In this document: positions 13,542 to 21,303 of the stretch, in pieces
How the letters are laid out: the number at the start of each line of letters is the position of its first letter
Numbering within the stretch: position 1 is the stretch's first letter
Virus record (IMG/VR): IMGVR_UViG_3300027607_000113
Location: 1 to 28,585 of that record
From: a virus
DNA: 28,585 nucleotides
Direction: 5' to 3' (one strand)
Position numbers and translations under genes: made by a program
The notes under the pieces: generated by a model
Told to the model about the DNA's origin: nothing
Seen by the model: the letters and a program-made list of their open reading frames with translations, nothing else
Databases searched by the model: none

Positions 13542-13979
13542 ATGGCAGAGCGAAAGAAGCGCCGGCAACACCGGCACCAGAAGCCCCGACCCCAGCCAGC
13601 AGTACCAGCCCCGCAACCGGCTCCACAGCCTACCCCGCTCAGTATCGACGGCTTCGGGCTTCGGGATATCCAGCGGGACGCCAGCGGCTTCATCCTCTCG
13701 GCGAAGACGGTGGAGTTCACCGCGGAGGACCATGGCGAAGTCCTAGTGCTGCGCAGTGCGGGTGCTCCACCGTTCGTCATCGGCTGGGGGCTGGTGGAGG
13801 CGATTGCACGGGCGCACTCGCGTCGCGATGGGCTCGTGGGCCGGCTCTGGAGCGATGTTCAGGGCCTTGACGGCATGGCGAAGCTGAACCGGATGCAGAT
13901 TCGCGAGCTGGAGGACCGGGTCGCCGCGCTGCAGCCTTGGTGGCGTCGTCTATGGCGCTGGATGCGGAGGGCTGGGTGA
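13542..13979 (+). CDS. unknown protein with basic/proline-rich N-terminus (145 aa)
   Basis: The first 35 residues are highly basic, then Pro/Gln/Ala-rich (AERKKRRQHRHQKPRPQP and following) and likely disordered. A folded middle (about 36-100) has beta strands (FILSAKTVEFTAEDHGEVLVLRSAG). A C-terminal helix (LNRMQIRELEDRVAALQPWWRRLWRWMRRAG, about 115-145) ends in a strongly amphipathic Trp/Arg tail that could touch membrane or nucleic acid. No family is recognised. It begins three bases after the tandem-HTH gene and overlaps the next gene as TGATG. With that small membrane protein it could form a pair, but this is positional inference. Confidence 0.7.
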   Translation: MAERKKRRQHRHQKPRPQPAVPAPQPAPQPTPLSIDGFGLRDIQRDASGFILSAKTVEFTAEDHGEVLVLRSAGAPPFVIGWGLVEAIARAHSRRDGLVGRLWSDVQGLDGMAKLNRMQIRELEDRVAALQPWWRRLWRWMRRAG

Positions 13980-14206
13980 TGTCCAGTCTCGAGGCCTTTC
14001 TACTCTTCACAACCATTGGGTCGCTCGCCATCACAGGCATGTTCATGGCGATCGCTGACCGGCTCGAGAAGAAGTACTCCGACCTGGTCGCTGAGAACTC
14101 GGCGTTCGTCCGCGGGGAGAAGGACGTCGTGGTGCACATGCCCGATGGGGAGCACCGGTATCGGCTGCAACGGGTGATGCCCTCGGAGGTGGACCATGGG
14201 GAGTAG
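13979..14206 (+). CDS. small membrane protein (75 aa)
   Basis: The start is set at MSSLEAFLLF (ATG 13979), which overlaps the preceding stop as TGATG; the longer reading from 13937 would lie inside the previous gene. Residues about 4-26 (LEAFLLFTTIGSLAITGMFMAIA) form one clear transmembrane helix with a short outside N-terminus. A charged region that could face the cytoplasm follows (DRLEKKYSDLVAEN) and then a polar tail (VVVHMPDGEHRYRLQRV). The gene is too far from the late end to be an obvious holin and no endolysin is near. It might be a superinfection-exclusion or other membrane-acting early protein. Function is unknown. Confidence 0.7.
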   Translation: MSSLEAFLLFTTIGSLAITGMFMAIADRLEKKYSDLVAENSAFVRGEKDVVVHMPDGEHRYRLQRVMPSEVDHGE

Positions 14207-14636
14207 CTCGTTCAAGCAGCTGCGAGAGGAGGTAGGCCTGACTCAGCAGGAGGTCGCCGACCAGATTGGCAAGACCCGCGGCTACATCAGCCAGCTGGAG
14301 TCGGGTACATGCGACCCCAGCCTCAAGACGCTGTCAGCGCTGGCCGGAACCCTCGATACGGAGTTTGTCGTGACGGCCGAGGGCTTGGATGTGACTGAGT
14401 CGACCGATACCGACTTCGAGGTTGGCGACGTTGTTCGTCTGTGCGGCGGGGGTCCACCTCTGACGGTGGTCTACGTGCCGACCTTCGACAGTCAGCCCCT
14501 GCGTGTGGCGTTCTTCGACGGTCGGGGTGCGTACGGCGAGCGGGATGTGCCCCGAGGTGCAGTCGAACGAATCGACGGGGCCAGGAACGAAAAAGGTCAA
14601 TGGTTCCAATGGGTTACACCCACGCGCAAAGGCTAA
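14196..14636 (+). CDS. XRE regulator fused to a DUF2158 (YodC-like) domain
   Basis: The 146-residue protein has an XRE helix-turn-helix at about residues 5-58 (FKQLREEVGLTQQEVADQIG, then RGYISQLESGTCDPSLKTL). A C-terminal domain at about 73-127 matches DUF2158/YodC: FEVGDVVRLCGGGPPLTVVYV, then RVAFFDGRGAYGERDVPRGAVERID, i.e. the family's GD.V.L..GGP.MTV and W/FF...(G)... strands. DUF2158 is usually a stand-alone small protein, so the fusion is notable. A GGAGGTGG ribosome site precedes the ATG, inside the preceding gene. It is the last gene before the terminase genes, a position typical of late-gene activators, so a role in switching on late transcription is a fair inference. Confidence 0.82.
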   Translation: MGSSSFKQLREEVGLTQQEVADQIGKTRGYISQLESGTCDPSLKTLSALAGTLDTEFVVTAEGLDVTESTDTDFEVGDVVRLCGGGPPLTVVYVPTFDSQPLRVAFFDGRGAYGERDVPRGAVERIDGARNEKGQWFQWVTPTRKG

Positions 14637-14644
14637 TGATTTTA

Positions 14645-14671
14645 ACCCCTTACGGGTCCTTCTGAGGGGGT
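14645..14671 (+). terminator. possible hairpin after the early/middle operon
   Basis: ACCCCTT (14645-14651) can pair with AGGGGGT (14665-14671), with one wobble, around a 13-nt loop, starting nine bases after the stop of the XRE-DUF2158 gene. No T run follows, so termination would be weak or Rho-dependent. It could equally be part of a packaging site. Confidence 0.3.
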
Positions 14672-14795
14672 GCCGGTATGAGGGTGTCCGCGGGCCGCAA
14701 AAGCACACGTTTTCACGGGATTTTTCAATAGGGTGACAGCCAACTACCAGATGCGAACCGTTACCCCTGGGGGTGACATCTTCAGCGGGTGACGC
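14668..14795. other. pre-terminase intergenic region, candidate cos/packaging or late-control site
   Basis: This non-coding stretch lies immediately before the small terminase gene, where lambda-like phages carry cos. GGGTGAC occurs three times (14731-14737, 14771-14777 and 14787-14793). A near-palindrome, GTTACCCC-TG-GGGGTGAC, covers 14760-14777. Between them is an AT-richer tract (14708-14730). Repeats upstream of a Nu1-like gene could be terminase-binding sites or operators for a late activator. There is no good sigma70 promoter in front of the terminase gene, although late transcription must begin around here or read through. Confidence 0.4.
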
Positions 14796-15344
14796 ATGGC
14801 TCGGCTTAACCCCACCGACTACGCCAAGCACCGCAAGGAGAAGGGCCTTCCGGGTGCCTCACGGAAGAGCGTCTACGCTGCGCTGAAGAAGGGCTGGATC
14901 ACCCGCGGGCGTGACAAGCTCATCGACGTGGAGAAGGCGGACGCTGCCTGGGCCGCCCGGAGCCGTCCCCGCGCCGATGGCCAGAGCGCCGGGGGGAAGG
15001 TCGCTGCCGAGGCCTTCGCCGCCGGCCTCTCGTACGGCAGCGGCGGTGAAGAGGTCACCGAGGATCAGTACGGCCTCCACCGGGCGCGTCGAGAGGCAGC
15101 TGCGGCGGAGAAGCTTGAGCTGGCCAACGCCAAGACTCGTGGCGAGCTGGTTGAGCGGGCCGTGGTGGAAAGCGCCTGGGCCAGCCTCGGCGTCACCATC
15201 CGCGAGCGGCTGATGGCGCTGCCGGGTAGGCTGGCTCCGCGGCTGACGTACCTCGACGACGAGCATCAGGTCGGCCTGGAGCTTCGGCGCGAGATCGAGG
15301 AGGTGCTCAACGAGTTGGCCGACTCGGCTCCGGGGTTGAAGTGA
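14796..15344 (+). CDS. terminase small subunit
   Basis: The 182-residue product lies directly before the GpA-type large terminase and overlaps it. The N-terminus (about residues 3-60: LNPTDYAKHRKEKGLPGASRKSVYAALKKGWI, then LIDVEKADAAWAA) reads as a Nu1-like winged helix that picks the packaging site. A second block (about 85-180: DQYGLHRARREAAAAEKLELANAKTRGELVE, then the VESAWASLGVTIRERLMALPGRLAPRL segment) is the typical helical assembly region of phage Nu1/DUF1441-type small subunits. It would recognise packaging DNA and bring in the large subunit. The length is usual for the family and nothing looks broken. Confidence 0.9.
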   Translation: MARLNPTDYAKHRKEKGLPGASRKSVYAALKKGWITRGRDKLIDVEKADAAWAARSRPRADGQSAGGKVAAEAFAAGLSYGSGGEEVTEDQYGLHRARREAAAAEKLELANAKTRGELVERAVVESAWASLGVTIRERLMALPGRLAPRLTYLDDEHQVGLELRREIEEVLNELADSAPGLK

Positions 15345-17338
15345 TGCAGGTCACCCACACCAGCGACCCCACCAGCCTTCTGGCCAGCTTCGCCAGCACT
15401 GTGCGCACGCCCAAGTTGGTGCGGGTCAGCAAGTGGGCCGAACAGAAGCGCATCTTGACCAAGAAGACCAGCGCTCGGCCTGGCCGCTGGTCCAACCGCG
15501 TGACCCCCCACCTGGTCGAAGTCATGGACCGGCTTGGCGCCGACGACCCCTGCAAGCGCGTCGTGGTCATGAAGGGCGTACAGGTTGGCTTCACCGAGGT
15601 GGGCAACAACTGGGTAGGCCACAGCATCGATTGCGACCCTGCACCCATGATCGTCGTGCAGCCGACCGACACGCTGGGCAAGGAGTGGACCCAGCTCCGC
15701 TTCAATGAGCTGCTCGACACAACGCCCGAGCTCGAGGAGCGGTTGGTCGACGAGGGTCGCAGCAAGCGGGGCGCCGACAACCTGAGTCTGAAGACGTTCA
15801 ACAACGGCGCCGTCCTGGTCGTCATCGGCGCCAACGCTCCGAGCAAGATGCGCTCGAAGCCGGCGGGGCGGGTGTTCTTCGACGAGTACGAGGCGGCGCC
15901 TGCCGCGGTCGCCACGACCGGCGGCAAGGTGGAGGGTGACCCCCGCATCGTCATCGAGAAGCGCGCCGAGGCCTTCCCCAACCCGAAGTTCTACTACCCG
16001 TCGACGCCGCTCATCAAAGGCGAGTCGGCCATCGAGGAGCTGTTCGAGTCCGGCGACCAGCGGCGCTGGTTCATGCCCTGTCCGCACTGCGGCCACATGC
16101 AGCACATGCGCTGGCAGCAGGTGAAGTGGCCACCACACCGCCCGCGAGACGCGGCTTACGAGTGTGAGTCCTGCCAGGAGCTCATCGGCGACGAGTGGCG
16201 CGCCTGGATGATTGAGCGCGGCGAGTGGCAGCCGACCCGGGAAGACCTCGACGCCTGGGACGGCGAGACGCACAGCTACCACTTCCCGACCCTGGCCAGC
16301 CCGTTCACGAAGTGGGCTCGCCTGGCAAAGCAGTTCCTCGAGGCCAAGCAGGCGCTCGACAACGGTGATCCGTCGCTGATGCAGGTGTTCGTCAACACCA
16401 TCCTCGGCGAGACCTGGGAAGAGAAGGGCGAGCGGCCCAGCGACAGCGTGCTCATGGATCGCCGGGAGGCCTACGGGCCGGAGTCCACCGGGCCTGAGGT
16501 GCCGAAGGGCATCGTCCTGCTGACCGCCTCCGTCGACGTTCAGGACGACCGCCTCGAGGCAAAGGTGGTCGGCTGGGGCCTCGGTGAGGAGGCTTGGGTC
16601 ATCGACCACCGCACGTTCTGGGGAGAGCCAGACGTTCCTTCAGGGATCTCACCGGAGGGTGTCTGGGCTGAGCTGGACATCTACCTGCAGCGCGACTGGG
16701 AGCACGAGGCCGGCGTCAACATCCACGTTCAGGGGACCTGCGTCGACAGCGGCTACCTGACCACTCGCGTCTACGACTTCTGCAAGGCTCGAGCACACCG
16801 CAACGTCTGGGCCATCAAGGGCGACAAGACCGACAGTAAGCCCGTGTGGCCGAAGAAGCCGAGCCGGAACAAGAAGGGCAAGGGCAACGTGCACTACATG
16901 GTCTGCGTCAACGAGGCGAAGTGGATCGTCTACCGCCGCCTTCGCCGGCAGACCCCGGGCCCCGGCTACATCCACTTCCCCGAGGCGCTCGACGAGGGCT
17001 ACTTCGCGCAGCTGACCAGCGAACGGCGGCGAACCAAGTACATCAAGGGGCGGGCCGTCCACTACTGGTGGAAGCCTGACCATGTGCGCAACGAGGCCCT
17101 CGACCTGATGGTCTACAATGTCGCCGCGCTTCACGCGCTGTACAGCCTGGGCCGCACCCTCAAACAGATGTCGAGGCGGCTGGAGGCCTGGGTCGAGAAG
17201 ATGAGCACCGGTCAATCCACCCAGCCACGCCGACGGAGGCCTGGAGACCCGCCGCCCCACATCGCGAAGCCGAAGCGCACCAAACGCAAGCGGTCCGGCT
17301 ACCTTTCTCGCGGTCGTGACAAGTGGGGGCGCCGGTAG
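15344..17338 (+). CDS. terminase large subunit, GpA family
   Basis: The ATPase-nuclease that translocates DNA into the prohead and cuts it. The 664-residue protein has the GpA ATPase signature KGVQVGFTE (77-85, Walker A-like) and VFFDEYEAAP (177-186, Walker B with D180/E181). It has a zinc-finger insertion with CPHC (246-249) and CESC (274-277), as in lambda gpA relatives. A C-terminal nuclease half starts near SVDVQDDRLE (about 395). The basic tail (RKRSGYLSRGRDKWGRR) may contact the portal. The ATG at 15344 overlaps the previous stop as TGATG; a GTG three bases earlier is an alternative. GpA-type terminases usually package cos-ended DNA. Confidence 0.96.
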   Translation: MQVTHTSDPTSLLASFASTVRTPKLVRVSKWAEQKRILTKKTSARPGRWSNRVTPHLVEVMDRLGADDPCKRVVVMKGVQVGFTEVGNNWVGHSIDCDPAPMIVVQPTDTLGKEWTQLRFNELLDTTPELEERLVDEGRSKRGADNLSLKTFNNGAVLVVIGANAPSKMRSKPAGRVFFDEYEAAPAAVATTGGKVEGDPRIVIEKRAEAFPNPKFYYPSTPLIKGESAIEELFESGDQRRWFMPCPHCGHMQHMRWQQVKWPPHRPRDAAYECESCQELIGDEWRAWMIERGEWQPTREDLDAWDGETHSYHFPTLASPFTKWARLAKQFLEAKQALDNGDPSLMQVFVNTILGETWEEKGERPSDSVLMDRREAYGPESTGPEVPKGIVLLTASVDVQDDRLEAKVVGWGLGEEAWVIDHRTFWGEPDVPSGISPEGVWAELDIYLQRDWEHEAGVNIHVQGTCVDSGYLTTRVYDFCKARAHRNVWAIKGDKTDSKPVWPKKPSRNKKGKGNVHYMVCVNEAKWIVYRRLRRQTPGPGYIHFPEALDEGYFAQLTSERRRTKYIKGRAVHYWWKPDHVRNEALDLMVYNVAALHALYSLGRTLKQMSRRLEAWVEKMSTGQSTQPRRRRPGDPPPHIAKPKRTKRKRSGYLSRGRDKWGRR

Positions 17339-17388
17339 ACCGCAGGAATGCGACCGGTCCTTCGACCTGCGCTCTAGGCTGGCCCCCT
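17339..17388 (+). promoter_or_regulatory. promoter-like element before gpW, copy 1 of a duplicated sequence
   Basis: ACCGCAGGAATGCGACCGG (17339-17357), a 16-nt variable spacer and CTAGGCTGGCC (17374-17384) recur almost exactly at 19253-19297 before the protease-capsid gene. TAGGCT (17375-17380) looks like a -10 box, and GCGACC, 18-19 bp upstream, is a possible -35. The box ends eight bases before the ATG and there is no ribosome site, so the message is probably leaderless. Confidence 0.6.
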
Positions 17389-17586
17389 ATGTCTTTGTGG
17401 ACCGCTGATGACCTGGCCAAGGTAGAGCGCGCCATCCGTGGTGGCGCTCGCCGCATTCGAATCGGCGGCCGCGAGGTGGAGCACTACAGCCTGGCCGAGC
17501 TCCGCGAACTCCGCGCCGAGATGAAGCGCGAGCTCAGCGGGGGCGCCAAGATTCGCCGAACCCGGGTGCGTCCCGGTCGGGGGTAG
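17389..17586 (+). CDS. gpW-like head-tail joining protein
   Basis: The start at MSLWTADDLAKVERAI (ATG 17389) is preferred over the longer reading from 17323 because the repeated promoter-like element lies between them. The 65-residue protein matches phage gpW: ADDLAKVERAIRGGARRIRIGGREVEHYSLAELRELRAEMKREL, i.e. helix, beta hairpin with the G.R.V.Y.S turn, then helix, plus a basic tail. gpW sits in the portal channel and stabilises packaged DNA, making a platform for the tail connector. It lies between the large terminase and portal genes exactly as in lambda. It ends two bases before the portal ATG. Confidence 0.9.
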   Translation: MSLWTADDLAKVERAIRGGARRIRIGGREVEHYSLAELRELRAEMKRELSGGAKIRRTRVRPGRG

Positions 17587-17588
17587 CC

Positions 17589-19244
17589 ATGTGGCCCTTC
17601 AACCGCTGGAAGCGTCAGGCCGATACCCTGGTGAGCGAGGCTCAGCGAGATCTCGTCGCCCGGACGAACGCCAAGGCAGAGCAGGCCCAGCTTCGCAAGG
17701 CCTATGGCCAGGGCTTCGCCGCGGCCAAGCGGAACCACTACAACGCCGCCAAGGCCGGCCGCCGCACGGCCAAGTGGGGCTCGCGCGCCAGCAGCGCCAA
17801 CGCGGTCACCGCGGCGAACGGCCGTACGCTTCGAGAGCGCGCCCGGCACCAGGTGCGCAACGCACCCCACGCCGCCAAGGCCAAGATGGTGTTCACCAGC
17901 TCAGTGGTAGGCGACGGCGTCCGGCCGCAGATCAAGGTCCGCGCCGAGGGAGACGCGGTGGTCGACGTCGATGGCCAGCCTATCTCTGTCGACGACCTGA
18001 ACACAAAGGCTGAGCGTCTGTTTGAGCGGTGGTCGCGGGACTGTGACGCCGATGGACGTCACGACTTCTACGGCTTGCAACGCCTGGTCGCTGGCACCAT
18101 CCCCAGCGATGGCGAGTGCCTGGTGCGGCGGCGGCCGCGGCGCATGGAGGATGGCCTGGCCGTTCCGCTGCAGCTCCAGGTCATGGAGGCCGACCACCTC
18201 GACAGCGGGAAGTCCCAGCTCCTGCGGTCCAATGGTCAGGACCGAGGCCGCATCATTCAGGGCGTCGAGCTCGACCGCCTTGGGCGCCGAGTGGCCTACT
18301 ACTTGTTCCCCTTCCACCCGCACGACAACGTGACCCCGAGCGTCGGGATCTCCTCGGAAGCCAACCGCGTGCCCGCCTCCGAGGTGGCGCACATCTACCA
18401 CTGCGACCGGCCGGGCCAGGTGCGTGGTGTTCCGTGGTTGGCACCCATCATGATGCTGCTCGAGGACCTTGAGGCGTACATCGACGCCGAGGTGTTGCGG
18501 AAGCGCATCGAGGCCATGGTGGTCGCCACCTACAAGAGCGCCAGCCCGGACAGCAAGCTTTTCGAGGCGGTGGAGGATGGCGCCCCTATCGTCGACGTCG
18601 ATGGGGTGCCGATCGGAGACCTGACCGCCGGCGAAATCCTGTGCATCCCCGAGGGCGACGAGTTCGATGTGAAGATGCCCACCGTGGTGTCGGGCATCGA
18701 GGAGTTCGTGCGGACCATTCTGCGGGTCATCTCCACCGGACTCGGGCTGAACTACGAACTGCTGGCCGGCGACCTCAGCAAGGTCAACTTCTCGTCGGGT
18801 CGCATGGGCAACATCGAGTGGCGCCGCCTCGCCCGGGCGTTGCGCCAGGTGCTCATCGTCCGCCAGTTCTGCGACGTCACGTTCCGGTGGTGGCTTCAGA
18901 TGGCCATCGCCGCTGGAGAGCTTCCGGAGGCGGACTACGGGGTCGAGTGGGTGAGCCCGCACTTCGAGGAGATCGACCGCGAGAAGGACCTCAAGGCGGA
19001 CATTCTCGGCGGCGGCGCCGGTCTCTACACGAAGACCGAGCTCCTGAAGCGCCGTGGAAAGGACTTCGACACGCACGTTGAGGAGCTGCGGGTCGAGAAC
19101 GAAAAGCTGGCCAAGGCCGGTGTGGCGATGGACTTCTCTGGGGCGACCAAGGCTCTGGCTCCCGCACCCAAGGCCGAAGAGGCTGAGGGCAAGGGCGATG
19201 AGAAGAAGGACGAGGATTCTCGGGGCTTCTCGGCTGTTGGCTGA
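17589..19244 (+). CDS. portal protein, lambda family
   Basis: The 551-residue protein is a lambda-type portal (PF05136). It opens with a basic N-terminus, then DTLVSEAQRDLVARTNAK and GRTLRERARHQVRNAPHAAKAKMVFTSSVVGDGVRPQIKV (about 77-116, the usual RAR.L..N...A......VVG.G). RGVPWLAPIMMLLEDLEAYIDAEVLRKRIEAM follows at about 278-310, and the clearest hallmark is GLGLNYELLAGDLSKVNFSSGR at about 384-406. The C-terminus is acidic and low-complexity. Twelve copies would form the DNA channel at one capsid vertex and bind the terminase. Length is usual and the reading frame is intact. Confidence 0.95.
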   Translation: MWPFNRWKRQADTLVSEAQRDLVARTNAKAEQAQLRKAYGQGFAAAKRNHYNAAKAGRRTAKWGSRASSANAVTAANGRTLRERARHQVRNAPHAAKAKMVFTSSVVGDGVRPQIKVRAEGDAVVDVDGQPISVDDLNTKAERLFERWSRDCDADGRHDFYGLQRLVAGTIPSDGECLVRRRPRRMEDGLAVPLQLQVMEADHLDSGKSQLLRSNGQDRGRIIQGVELDRLGRRVAYYLFPFHPHDNVTPSVGISSEANRVPASEVAHIYHCDRPGQVRGVPWLAPIMMLLEDLEAYIDAEVLRKRIEAMVVATYKSASPDSKLFEAVEDGAPIVDVDGVPIGDLTAGEILCIPEGDEFDVKMPTVVSGIEEFVRTILRVISTGLGLNYELLAGDLSKVNFSSGRMGNIEWRRLARALRQVLIVRQFCDVTFRWWLQMAIAAGELPEADYGVEWVSPHFEEIDREKDLKADILGGGAGLYTKTELLKRRGKDFDTHVEELRVENEKLAKAGVAMDFSGATKALAPAPKAEEAEGKGDEKKDEDSRGFSAVG

Positions 19245-19252
19245 GGCCGCAG

Positions 19253-19300
19253 ACCGCAGGAATGCGACCGGCGCTTTGTGCCGCCCCTAGGCTGGCCACC
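19253..19300 (+). promoter_or_regulatory. promoter-like element before protease-capsid gene, copy 2
   Basis: ACCGCAGGAATGCGACCGG (19253-19271) and CTAGGCTGGCC (19287-19297) repeat the element at 17339-17384, with a 15-nt instead of a 16-nt spacer of different sequence. TAGGCT (19288-19293) would be the -10 box and lies seven bases before the ATG at 19301. No ribosome site precedes that ATG, consistent with a leaderless transcript. Conserved ends with an unconserved middle are what two promoter boxes would leave. Confidence 0.6.
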
Positions 19301-21292
19301 ATGCAACGACACCGGCTCAAGACTCCGATGCCTGGCCTCAGTGAGGCCCGCTTCGCTCCAGAGACCTGGAACGAAGAGGAGCGGACCATCGAGCTGGTGT
19401 GGACGACGGGCGCCCGTGGCCGACGCGGCTACTACAAGCGCTACTACGAGAGCCTCTCCCTCGACGAGGGCCACGTCCGGCTTGAGCGTCTCAACAAGCG
19501 TGCCCCGCTTCTGAGCGCCCACAACGGCTGGTCCAACCGCGCCGTCATCGGCCAGATCATGCCTGGGACCGCCCGGATTGAGGATGGTGAGGGCCGCTGC
19601 ACCGCCCGCCTCTCGCAGGCCGACAGCGCAGCCGACGACGTCTTCAAGATTCGCGAGGGCATCCTCGTCAACTGCTCGGTTGGCTACGACGTCTACGAGT
19701 ACGAGGTGACCCAGCGCGAGGGCGAGCTCGACGAGTACCGCGCCGTCGACTGGGAGCCCTACGAGGTCTCCATCGTTCCGATGCCCTTCGACATGGACTC
19801 GCAGGTGAGGAGCCTGCGCGGCCACGACCCCGACCAGCCGGCTCCGCCGGAGTTCTTCTTGCCTGAGCAGGAGCGCACCATGCCGCCCGAAAAGACCGAG
19901 ACCGACACGCCCGCCGACAACGTCGTGGACCTCGAGAAGGTGACGCGAGAGGCCGAGAAGAATGCCCGCGCCGCTGAGAAGCAGCGCATCACGGGCATCC
20001 GTGCCACCGCCACCAAGCTCGAGGTCACCGACGAGGAGCTGGTCACCCGCCTCATCGATGGCAACGTCTCGGTCGACGAGGCGCGCAAGCAGCTCATCGA
20101 CGCCCACGCCGAGAAGGCTGAGGAGCATCGCACCGACCCGCACTTCGGAGCGGGCGACCAGGACGAGCTCGACAAGCGTCTCAAGGGCATGGAGGACGCG
20201 CTGTGCTACCGCGCGAAGCCCCGCCAGGGTCCCAAGGGCAAGGAGACGGGCTTCGAGGAGACCGAGCAGGGCAAGGCCTACCGGCACTACTCCCTGATCG
20301 ACGTCTGCACCGACCTGCTCCACGCCCGCGGCGTGCGTGAGCTGAAGCGGCGCTCCAAGTACGAGATCGCCCGGATGGCGCTCCAGATGCGCAGCGCCAT
20401 CGCCACCGGCGACTTCTCCGACCTCACGGTGTCGACGGCCCGCCGCGTGCTGCGCCAGGGCTACACCGAGGTCAACCCGGTGTACCAGATGTTCGCGGGC
20501 AAGCGGGACACCCCCGACTTCAAGCAGACCAAGGAGCTGGTTTTCGGCGGCCTCGGCACGCCGCAGCTCATCCCCGAGGGTGGTGAGTTCAAGCATGTCT
20601 CCGAGACGCTCGGCGGCAAGGCCTGGGAACTGAGCACCTACGGCCACAAGATGGCGCTCACCCTACAGGCCATCCTGAGCGACGACCTCAGTGCCTTCCA
20701 GCGCAAGTCCTTCGCCTTCGGTCAGGCGGCGCGGCGGCTGGAGAACAAGATGTTCTTCGACCTGCTGCTGAGCAACCCGACGACCTACGACGGAGCCGCG
20801 ATGTTCAGCGCGGCCCGCGGCAACGTCGTCGCTGGCGGCTCCGCGAATGACCCCAGCAAGACGCAGTACTCCCTGATGGAGGCCATCCTCGGCAAGCAGA
20901 CCGGGATGGACGCCGACGAGGACCTGGACCTCGAGATGGAGTACGTCCTCGGCGGCCGGGACCAGCGCACCAACATGCAGAGCATGCGGGTTCAGCTGAC
21001 CCCGGACACCACGGCGAACGCGGTCCCGCCCGAAATGCGGGACTACGTGCCGGTGAACACCGCCCGTATCGACCGCACCGACGGCGACCTCTACTTCGGC
21101 TGCGTCTCCCCGGCGCAGGTCGAGGCCTTCATCTACGCGCACCTGCGCGGCATGGAGGGCCCTGCCGTCGAGCAGGAGAACGCCTGGAACAGCCTGGCCG
21201 TCGAGTGGCGCGCCTACAACTTCTTCGCGGTCTCGGCCATCGACCACCGCGGCTGGGTCATCAACGACCAGAACAACACCATCATCCCGTAG
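19301..21292 (+). CDS. prohead protease-major capsid fusion protein
   Basis: One 663-residue chain carries an HK97-type prohead protease (about residues 15-175) and a major capsid domain (about 300-663). The protease has the catalytic-type His in PLLSAHN (H74), the Ser in NCSVGY (S126) and the closing EPYEVSIVPMPFD strand (152-164), as in the U35/S78 family. Residues about 180-280 are a charged, helical scaffold-like linker (EKVTREAEKNARAAEKQRI). The capsid part shows TPQLIPEGGEFKHVSE, LEMEYVLGGRDQR and a C-terminal NNTIIP. The start at 19301 follows the promoter-like element; the reading from 19262 was rejected. A ribosome site (GGAG) before an in-frame ATG at 19880 could give a 470-residue scaffold-capsid product. 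Fusions of this kind are known in some phages. Confidence 0.93.
   Translation: MQRHRLKTPMPGLSEARFAPETWNEEERTIELVWTTGARGRRGYYKRYYESLSLDEGHVRLERLNKRAPLLSAHNGWSNRAVIGQIMPGTARIEDGEGRCTARLSQADSAADDVFKIREGILVNCSVGYDVYEYEVTQREGELDEYRAVDWEPYEVSIVPMPFDMDSQVRSLRGHDPDQPAPPEFFLPEQERTMPPEKTETDTPADNVVDLEKVTREAEKNARAAEKQRITGIRATATKLEVTDEELVTRLIDGNVSVDEARKQLIDAHAEKAEEHRTDPHFGAGDQDELDKRLKGMEDALCYRAKPRQGPKGKETGFEETEQGKAYRHYSLIDVCTDLLHARGVRELKRRSKYEIARMALQMRSAIATGDFSDLTVSTARRVLRQGYTEVNPVYQMFAGKRDTPDFKQTKELVFGGLGTPQLIPEGGEFKHVSETLGGKAWELSTYGHKMALTLQAILSDDLSAFQRKSFAFGQAARRLENKMFFDLLLSNPTTYDGAAMFSAARGNVVAGGSANDPSKTQYSLMEAILGKQTGMDADEDLDLEMEYVLGGRDQRTNMQSMRVQLTPDTTANAVPPEMRDYVPVNTARIDRTDGDLYFGCVSPAQVEAFIYAHLRGMEGPAVEQENAWNSLAVEWRAYNFFAVSAIDHRGWVINDQNNTIIP
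19870..19882 (+). promoter_or_regulatory. internal ribosome site and in-frame start within the protease-capsid gene
   Basis: CAGGAG lies six to seven bases before ATG 19880-19882 (Met194 of the fusion), at the junction between protease and scaffold-like linker. Initiation here would make MPPEKTETDTP... through the capsid C-terminus, 470 residues, without the protease. This resembles the nested C/Nu3 arrangement of lambda. Confidence 0.45.
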
Positions 21293-21303
21293 CCCGGGTG
21301 GAG

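Noticed and set aside
15266-16609. A 447-codon minus-strand open frame under the large terminase gene.
   Set aside because: It is antisense to an intact GpA terminase and reads as Leu/Val/Gly/Ala-rich low complexity, typical of a shadow frame in high-GC DNA.
19025-20647. A 540-codon minus-strand open frame under the portal end and the protease-capsid gene.
   Set aside because: It lies opposite two well-supported genes and the promoter-like element between them; it has no family motif and is a composition artefact.
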